Made by a program: the position numbers and the translations under genes. From NCBI GenBank assembly GCA_043769005.1, contig JAYVJV010000299.1:1-14147 (forward strand): DNA of 14,147 nt, given 5' to 3'. This document shows positions 5,998 through 11,561 of the stretch, one piece after another. Position 1 is the first letter of the stretch, and the number at the start of each line of letters is the position of its first letter. The stretch comes from JAAFIP01 sp043769005 (GTDB lineage Bacteria > Pseudomonadota > Gammaproteobacteria > Burkholderiales > Burkholderiaceae_C). The notes beneath the pieces were generated by a model. It saw only the letters and a program-made list of their open reading frames with translations. It had not been told where the DNA came from and ran no database searches.

Positions 5998-8847
5998 TCA
6001 ATGGGCTTTGTCCCAATTGTCCCCCACACCTACCTCGGCCAACAAAGGCACTTTAAGTTGTGCAACACGCGCCATCATGCGCGGTATTTCTGTTTTTACC
6101 CAATTTATTTCTATATCTGGAACTTCAAACACCAGTTCATCGTGCACCTGCATGATCATTTTGGTGCCGCGCTGCTCGGCATCCAGCACACGCTGCACCT
6201 CGTTCATGCTGAGTTTGATGAGATCTGCCGCCGTGCCCTGCATGGGCGCGTTGATGGCGGCGCGCTCGGCCCCTGCGCGGCGCGGGCCGTTGGGGCTGTT
6301 GATTTCGGGCAGGTACAGGCGACGGCCCAACACGGTTTCTACATAGCCCTTGGCTTTAGCAGACTGGCGGGTTTCATCCATGTAGCGCTTGACTCCGGGG
6401 TAGCGCTGGAAATAGCGATCAATATAGTTTTTGGCCGCCGTATTGTCGATGCCCAAATTACGCGCCAGGCCATAGGCGCTCATGCCGTAGATGAGGCCGA
6501 AGTTGATGACTTTTGCGTAGCGGCGCTGTTCACTGCTGACTTGATCGACGGGCACGCCAAACACTTCGGCTGCGGTGGCACGGTGGACATCCAGGCCCTC
6601 GGTAAAAGCGCTAAGCAAGGCTTCGTCGCCGCTAATATGCGCCATGATGCGCAGCTCAATCTGCGAGTAATCTGCACTGGCAATCACACAACCCGCTGGG
6701 GCGACAAAGGCTTCGCGCACACGGCGACCTTCCGGGGTGCGGATGGGGATGTTTTGCAGATTGGGGTCGTTGCTACTAAGGCGGCCCGTCACGGCCACGG
6801 CTTGTGCATAGTGGGTGTGAACGCGGCCTGTACGCGGATGGGCTAGCTGCGCCAGCTTGTCGGTATAGGTGCCCTTGAGTTTGGACAGGCCCCGGTGTTC
6901 CAAAATTTTGGCGGGTAGAGGGTAGTCTTCAGCCAACTTCTCCAGCACTTCTTCGTCGGTACTGGGCGCGCCGGTGGCGGTTTTTTTCACCACGGGCAAG
7001 CCAAGTTTGGTAAAGAAAATTTCACCAATCTGTTTGGGGCTGGACAGATTAAACGGCTGGCCTGCCAAGTCATGCGCCTCGCGCTCCAGCACTACGATGC
7101 GCGTGCCCAGCTCGTGGCTTTGCTGGGCCAGCATAGGCGCGTCGATCAGCACACCATTGCGTTCAATGCGGTACAGGCTTTCGCTGCTGGCAATCTCCAG
7201 CTGGTACACGCTGTGCAATTTCGGCTCGGCCTGCAGGCGTGGCCACAGAGCCAGATGCACGTCCAGAGTTTGGTCAGAATCTTCACACGAATACTCAGCC
7301 GCCTTGGCCACATCGACCTGAGCAAAGCCTATCTGGTGCGCGCCTTTGCCACACAGGTCTTCATAGCTGATGCCCGTGCGTCCGACATGGCGCTCGGCTA
7401 GGCTAGACAGGCCATGGGGCTTGTGCACCTCCAGCACATAGCTTTGCAACATGGTGTCGTGCACATAGCCCTGCACCTCGATGCCGTGGTTGGCAAACAC
7501 ATGGCGGTCGTATTTGATGTGCTGGCCCAGCTTGTGTTTGCTGGCATCTTCCAGCCAGGGCTGCAGCTTGGCCAGCACTTCGCCCAGAGGCAATTGCGTG
7601 GGAGCGTCGGGGCCAATATGGGCCAACGGAATGTACGCCGCCTCGCCGGGCATCACACTGAAGCTGATGCCCACAATCTGCGCCTGCATCTCGTTCAGTG
7701 ACGTGGTTTCGGTGTCAAGGGCTGTCAACTGGGCGGCCTTAATTTTGGTAAGCCATGCGTCAAAAGTCTCCCAGGTCAAAATGGTTTCGTAGGCTTTGCT
7801 GATGGCCTGTGAGATCGCAGGGGCAGCGGGCTCAGACGGGTCATCAAACAATCCGGGCGCTGCTGCGGCTTGGCTGGCACTGTGCTTGCTGGCAGTTCGA
7901 GGAGCTTTAGAAGGCGATGCGTCAGCCGATGATGCGCCCAGGCTAGTGGCCAATCCTTTAAAGCCATATTTGGTATAAAAATCAATCAAAGCCCCCGTAT
8001 CTTGTGCGTAAGCAGCTATTTTTTGTATAGCAACTCCATCCTCCATATGCGCCGATAAATCGCAGTCGGTCTTGATAGTCAGCAGCTCACGGCCCTTGGG
8101 CAACCAGTCCAGCGCGCCGCGCAGGTGCTCGCCCACAGCACCTTTGATATCGGCTGCATGCGCAACCAGATTGGCCAGACTGCCATACTCTGCCAGCCAT
8201 TTTGCAGCTGTCTTGGGGCCCACCTTGGGCACGCCAGGCACGTTGTCCACGGTATCTCCCACCAGGCACTGATAGTCCAGCATTTGCGCGGGCGACACAC
8301 CAAACTCTGCCGTCACGCCCGCCACGTCGCGCCGCTTGCCACTCATAGTGTCGATGATGGTGATGTGATCGTTGACCAGTTGCGCCAGGTCTTTGTCGCC
8401 GCTGGAAATAATCACCTCCTTGCCCTCCTGGGCCCCCATGCGTGCCAGGGTACCCAACACATCGTCGGCCTCTACGCCGGGCACCGTGAGTACGGGCCAG
8501 CCCAGCAGACGCAGCACTTCGTGGATCGGCTCGATCTGGCTGCGCAAATCCGGTGGCATGGGCGAGCGATGGGCTTTGTACTCGGGGTAGAGCGCATCGC
8601 GAAAGGTCGGGCCACTGGCATCGAACACGCAGGCAGCAAACTTTGCCGGGTATTGCTTTTTAAGCTGGGCCATCATGTTGATCATGCCGCGAATGGCTCC
8701 GGTGGCGGGGCTGGCAGGGTCGCCAGGCACGGCACGCAGATCGGGCATGGCATGAAAGGCGCGGTACAGGTAGCTGGAGCCATCAACCAGCAGCAGACGC
8801 CGCTCGGGGTCGTTGGGCGCAGAAACGGGGGGAGAAGAATCGGTCAT
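5998..8847 (-). CDS. polA: DNA polymerase I
   Basis: A 949-residue family A DNA polymerase, close to the 928 of E. coli, acting in Okazaki-fragment maturation and excision repair. Three domains are visible. The 5'-3' exonuclease covers about residues 16-300 (LLLVDGSSYLYRAFHAMP, GVEADDVLGTLA, SSGDKDLAQLV). The 3'-5' proofreading domain covers about 365-550, with its acidic residues kept (ALDTETT near 378, EYSCEDSDQT near 545). The polymerase domain has motif A SADYSQIELR near 723, motif B RRYAKVINFGLIYG near 775 and motif C QVHDEL near 900. I chose ATG at 8847 rather than the end of the open frame at 8916, because the extra 23 residues are unrelated to the family and run into the divergent thrB leader. 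Residues about 272-286, between the 5' nuclease and proofreading domains, are encoded by a copy of an interspersed repeat. The gene is transcribed divergently from thrB. Confidence 0.97.
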   Translation of the reverse strand: MTDSSPPVSAPNDPERRLLLVDGSSYLYRAFHAMPDLRAVPGDPASPATGAIRGMINMMAQLKKQYPAKFAACVFDASGPTFRDALYPEYKAHRSPMPPDLRSQIEPIHEVLRLLGWPVLTVPGVEADDVLGTLARMGAQEGKEVIISSGDKDLAQLVNDHITIIDTMSGKRRDVAGVTAEFGVSPAQMLDYQCLVGDTVDNVPGVPKVGPKTAAKWLAEYGSLANLVAHAADIKGAVGEHLRGALDWLPKGRELLTIKTDCDLSAHMEDGVAIQKIAAYAQDTGALIDFYTKYGFKGLATSLGASSADASPSKAPRTASKHSASQAAAAPGLFDDPSEPAAPAISQAISKAYETILTWETFDAWLTKIKAAQLTALDTETTSLNEMQAQIVGISFSVMPGEAAYIPLAHIGPDAPTQLPLGEVLAKLQPWLEDASKHKLGQHIKYDRHVFANHGIEVQGYVHDTMLQSYVLEVHKPHGLSSLAERHVGRTGISYEDLCGKGAHQIGFAQVDVAKAAEYSCEDSDQTLDVHLALWPRLQAEPKLHSVYQLEIASSESLYRIERNGVLIDAPMLAQQSHELGTRIVVLEREAHDLAGQPFNLSSPKQIGEIFFTKLGLPVVKKTATGAPSTDEEVLEKLAEDYPLPAKILEHRGLSKLKGTYTDKLAQLAHPRTGRVHTHYAQAVAVTGRLSSNDPNLQNIPIRTPEGRRVREAFVAPAGCVIASADYSQIELRIMAHISGDEALLSAFTEGLDVHRATAAEVFGVPVDQVSSEQRRYAKVINFGLIYGMSAYGLARNLGIDNTAAKNYIDRYFQRYPGVKRYMDETRQSAKAKGYVETVLGRRLYLPEINSPNGPRRAGAERAAINAPMQGTAADLIKLSMNEVQRVLDAEQRGTKMIMQVHDELVFEVPDIEINWVKTEIPRMMARVAQLKVPLLAEVGVGDNWDKAH
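7990..8033 (-). repeat. Interspersed repeat copy A, inside polA
   Basis: Read on the minus strand it starts TTGCTATACAAAAAAT, then the core AGCTGCTTACGC (8006-8017), and ends in a G5 tract followed by CT. The core is identical over 12 bases to copy B in uvrD. The upstream GCTA-to-core spacing (10 bases between) and the downstream core-to-GGG spacing are the same as in copies B and C. It lies on the coding strand and is translated as VAIQKIAAYAQDTGA in the linker of PolA after the 5' nuclease domain. Its AT-rich 5' half contrasts with the GC-rich gene around it. I recall similar intergenic elements in Comamonadaceae genomes; this was not checked. Confidence 0.6.
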
Positions 8848-8930
8848 AGTCCGATTGTCGCCCAAGCCTTCTACAATCGGGCACCCTTGGCCTGAACTTG
8901 TCTGGCCAGGCCCCATTTTGCAAAACCTTC
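8848..8930. promoter_or_regulatory. Divergent polA-thrB promoter region with an 8-bp dyad
   Basis: The 83 bp between the two start codons must serve both genes. CCGATTGT (8851-8858) and ACAATCGG (8873-8880) form a perfect 8-bp inverted repeat with 14 bases between. The right arm contains TACAAT (8872-8877), a good minus 10 hexamer for thrB, but no matching minus 35 lies at the right distance. The symmetry gives a similar ACAAT on the other strand close to the polA start. A second, shorter dyad (GGCCTG and CAGGCC) follows near 8889-8912. Promoter assignment is tentative; a regulator site is possible. Confidence 0.35.
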
Positions 8931-9890
8931 ATGGCCGTTTATACCGAAGTTCCGTTTGATACCGCTGCAAAGCTTTTTAGCGACTTACAGCTAGGCCAGC
9001 TTGGCAGCCTCACAGGCTGCAAGGGCGGCATTGAAAACACCAACTACTTTGCATCCAGCGACCTGGGCGACTACGTGCTCACGCTGTTTGAGCGCTTGAG
9101 TGCCGAGCAACTGCCCTTCTATTTGCATCTGATGAAGCATCTGGCACAGCGCGGCATCCCGGTGCCCGACCCGCAGGCCCATCACAACGGCGATATTTTG
9201 CTGAACGTGCTGGGTAAACCCGCCGCTGTGGTCAACAAGCTGCCCGGCACAAGCCAGTTGCAGCCCACTCTAGCGCACTGCGCTGCGGTGGGCGCGATGC
9301 TGGCGCGCATGCACATTGCTGGGCGCGACTATGCCCGTAGCCAGCCCAACCTGCGCGCCCTGCCTTGGTGGAACGCGACGGCACCCACCGTGCTGCCTTT
9401 TCTCAGCCCTGCCCAGACGGCGCTGATCCAGAGCGAGCTGGCTTTTCAAAACCATATCCATGCCAGCCCCGCCTACGCAGCCCTGCCGCGTGGCCCGATC
9501 CATGCCGACCTGTTTCGCGATAACGTGATGTTTGAGGCAGACACTCTCACCGGTTTTTTTGATTTTTATTTTGCCGGTGTCGATACCTGGCTATTTGACT
9601 TGGCCGTGAGCTTGAACGACTGGTGCATTGACCTCAAAACCGGGCAAAGCGATGCCAGCCGCGAAGCCGTCATGGTGCAGGCCTACAACGCCGCGCGCCC
9701 CCTGGCCCGGGCCGAGCGGCAGTTACTGCCCGCCTTGCTGCGCGCCGGAGCGCTGCGCTTTTGGCTCTCGCGCCTGTGGGACCTGCATCTGCCGCGTGAT
9801 GCCGCCATGCTCACCGCCCACGACCCCAGCCATTTTGAGCGTATCCTGCGCGCTCGCGTGGCAGCACTCAACCACCATCCTGCACTATGA
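8931..9890 (+). CDS. thrB: Homoserine kinase (APH-fold ThrB)
   Basis: A 319-residue kinase that phosphorylates homoserine to O-phosphohomoserine, the step before threonine synthase. It belongs to the aminoglycoside-phosphotransferase-like ThrB type of proteobacteria, not the GHMP type of E. coli. Evidence is the start MAVYTEVPFDTAAKLF, the GGIENTNYF loop at about residues 27-35, FERLSAEQLPFYLHLMKHLAQRGIPVP, the catalytic loop HADLFRDNVMFE (H191, D193, N198) and the metal-binding GFFDFYFAG with D211. All key residues are present. The ATG at 8931 was preferred over a TTG at 8898 because it gives the family N-terminus; no strong ribosome site is visible. The stop overlaps the next start (ATGA), implying coupling to the membrane-protein gene. 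thrA and thrC are not in the window. Confidence 0.95.
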   Translation: MAVYTEVPFDTAAKLFSDLQLGQLGSLTGCKGGIENTNYFASSDLGDYVLTLFERLSAEQLPFYLHLMKHLAQRGIPVPDPQAHHNGDILLNVLGKPAAVVNKLPGTSQLQPTLAHCAAVGAMLARMHIAGRDYARSQPNLRALPWWNATAPTVLPFLSPAQTALIQSELAFQNHIHASPAYAALPRGPIHADLFRDNVMFEADTLTGFFDFYFAGVDTWLFDLAVSLNDWCIDLKTGQSDASREAVMVQAYNAARPLARAERQLLPALLRAGALRFWLSRLWDLHLPRDAAMLTAHDPSHFERILRARVAALNHHPAL

Positions 9891-10684
9891 AGCTCAACAT
9901 CGTTCCTGCGCGCACTGGCTTACTATGGGTCAAACTGGGTATGCAGGCTTTTTTTAAGCAACCCATCGCTTTGGGTGGCCTGTTTTTCATGATGATGGCG
10001 GCGATTTCGCTCATCGCCGCCCTGCCCCTGGTGGGCAGCCTGCTTGGGCTGGCCCTCATGCCCATGGGCACCCTGGGTTTGTTGCTGGCCACCCAACAGG
10101 CGCACAGCGGCACATTCCCCAAGCCAGCGGTGCTGGTAGCAGGCTTTCGCGGTGACAGACAGCGGATGCGCGCTTTGCTGGCGCTGGGCCTGCTCTATGC
10201 AGTGGGTATTTTGCTCATCATGGGGGCCACCTGGCTGGTAGACGATGGCAAATTTGCCCGCATGTATTTGGTCGACGGCCCGTTGAGTAAAGATCTGATG
10301 CAAGACCCCTCACTGCAAACCGCCGCCCGGCTGGCGTTTGCGCTGTACATCCCCTTATCGCTGCTGTTTTGGCATGCCCCGGCCCTGGTGCACTGGTATG
10401 GTCTGTCGGTGGCTAAAGCCCTCTTTTTCAGCCTGATTGCCTGTGTGCGCAACCTGTGGGCCTATGCCTTGTTTGCCCTGGTGTGGTCTACTTTGTTTGC
10501 GGTTGCCAGCATGGTGTTGCTCGTCGTGTTTACCGCACTGGGCTTAGGCGGTGCGGGTCTGAGCATCATCATCGCCCTGGCCATGCTGACCGCGACGATG
10601 TTTTTTAGTTCCATTTACTTTACTTTTCGTGATAGTTTTGTGCATGAGCTTCCTCCTATTGCCTCATCTGCCCCCATGCCTTGA
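9887..10684 (+). CDS. BPSS1780-family integral membrane protein, function unknown
   Basis: A 265-residue hydrophobic protein of the BPSS1780 type found in Burkholderiales, starting MKLNIVPARTGLLWVKLG. It has about six membrane helices, roughly at residues 29-49, 51-71, 94-116, 148-170, 175-220 (probably two) and 225-247. The soluble loop between helices 3 and 4 contains DDGKFARMYLVDGPLSKDL. No catalytic or transporter motif is recognisable. The ATG sits inside the thrB stop (ATGA overlap), so it is probably co-translated with thrB. This suggests shared expression but says nothing firm about threonine metabolism. The family name rests on recognition of the N-terminus and layout. Confidence 0.8.
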   Translation: MKLNIVPARTGLLWVKLGMQAFFKQPIALGGLFFMMMAAISLIAALPLVGSLLGLALMPMGTLGLLLATQQAHSGTFPKPAVLVAGFRGDRQRMRALLALGLLYAVGILLIMGATWLVDDGKFARMYLVDGPLSKDLMQDPSLQTAARLAFALYIPLSLLFWHAPALVHWYGLSVAKALFFSLIACVRNLWAYALFALVWSTLFAVASMVLLVVFTALGLGGAGLSIIIALAMLTATMFFSSIYFTFRDSFVHELPPIASSAPMP

Positions 10685-10726
10685 ACCATCAAGCATAATT
10701 TCAAACATCCTATAACCGGAGCTCCT

Positions 10727-11485
10727 ATGGAACAGCACATTTTGCAAGGTCGCACAGAAGACGAAGTGACCTGGTACCAACGGCGCAGCTTTTTAAGCGC
10801 CGCTGCTGCCTGGACAGCGATGGGTGGCTACCAGGCCGCGCAGGCCCAGCAGCGCAGTAACGTGGTGGAGCTACAGGGCGATATCGAGATCAACGGGCAG
10901 CGCCTGCTACCCCAGCAATCCATTCAATCAGGCGATGCGATTGCTACCGGGCCAGGCAGCAGTTTGATTTTTGTCGTCGGCAATGCGTCGTTCCAGGTGC
11001 GGCAAAACTCGCGCTTGATTGTGCAGCGTGGCAATACCTTGAGCGTTGTGAGTGTGCTACGCCTGATTACGGGCGGTGTTGCCAGCGTGTGGGGCAAAGG
11101 GCAAAGCCGGCGCATCATCACGCCCACGCTCACGGTGGGCATACGCGGCACCGGGGTCTACACCGAAGTCATGCCCAATCAGGACAACCGCAGCTATTTT
11201 TGCAACTGCTATGGCGTGGTGGAACTTAACGCGGGTGCCGACCGCCAGGTGAGCCGATCGGACTACCACCAATCGTTCTGGGGAGAGGCCAAAGAGATTG
11301 TCGGTCGCACCATCACTCCGGCCAGCGCCTTGAACCATACCGATGAAGAGATAGAGTTTTTAGCCCGCCTGATCGACCAACGCACCACCTGGCAGATCAT
11401 GGGCAAAAAGGGCAGCAAAGACGGTAGAGGCTATATGAGCGACAACCTGGATGGTGTGAACCCCGCCTCCGTTTATCGGCCATAA
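10727..11485 (+). CDS. Tat-exported FecR-domain protein
   Basis: A 252-residue protein. The N-terminus carries a twin-arginine signal, YQRRSFLSAAAAW at residues 17-29, followed by a short hydrophobic stretch and an AQA-type cleavage region near 40-42, so a folded periplasmic protein is predicted. A FecR-like beta domain follows: VVELQGDIEINGQRLLPQQSIQSGDAI at about 47-73, with repeats up to ITPTLTVGIRGTGVYTEV near 150. The CxC in YFCNCYGVVEL at about 162-172 is distinctive and might bind metal or form a disulfide. The C-terminal 80 residues are not recognised. Classical FecR is an anti-sigma regulator with a cytoplasmic N-terminus and a membrane helix; here no sigma-factor or TonB-receptor gene is adjacent, so this is a stand-alone member of unknown role. 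The ATG has GGAG five bases upstream. It follows the membrane-protein gene by 42 bp and may share its transcript. Confidence 0.8.
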   Translation: MEQHILQGRTEDEVTWYQRRSFLSAAAAWTAMGGYQAAQAQQRSNVVELQGDIEINGQRLLPQQSIQSGDAIATGPGSSLIFVVGNASFQVRQNSRLIVQRGNTLSVVSVLRLITGGVASVWGKGQSRRIITPTLTVGIRGTGVYTEVMPNQDNRSYFCNCYGVVELNAGADRQVSRSDYHQSFWGEAKEIVGRTITPASALNHTDEEIEFLARLIDQRTTWQIMGKKGSKDGRGYMSDNLDGVNPASVYRP

Positions 11486-11561
11486 ACCGTTGTGCGCATT
11501 TTTGGCGGCGCTGTAGCCGCTGATTGACCTGGCCAGTTCGGCCATTGCCTCCCAGCCCAGG
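11486..11561. other. Convergent gap between the FecR-domain gene and uvrD
   Basis: The 76 bp between two converging stops should hold terminators for both genes. Two short hairpins are visible: GCGGC (11505-11509) with GCCGC (11516-11520), and TGGCC (11530-11534) with GGCCA (11540-11544). Neither is followed by a T-run in either direction; the T5 at 11499-11503 precedes the first stem on the plus strand. I therefore do not call an intrinsic terminator with confidence. Confidence 0.25.

Noticed and set aside
6001..6846. 281-codon open frame on the plus strand opposite polA
   Set aside because: It is exactly antisense to conserved polymerase motifs, its composition (many His, Cys and Ala) is what a GC-rich gene gives when read backwards, and it has no recognisable domain.
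8125..8895. 256-codon plus-strand open frame opposite the polA 5' half
   Set aside because: Shadow of the 5'-nuclease domain coding sequence; no ribosome site and no family resemblance.
8881..8915. GGCCTG/CAGGCC and TGGCCA repeats as a terminator or operator
   Set aside because: Short arms, GC-rich background and no T-run; not distinguishable from chance.
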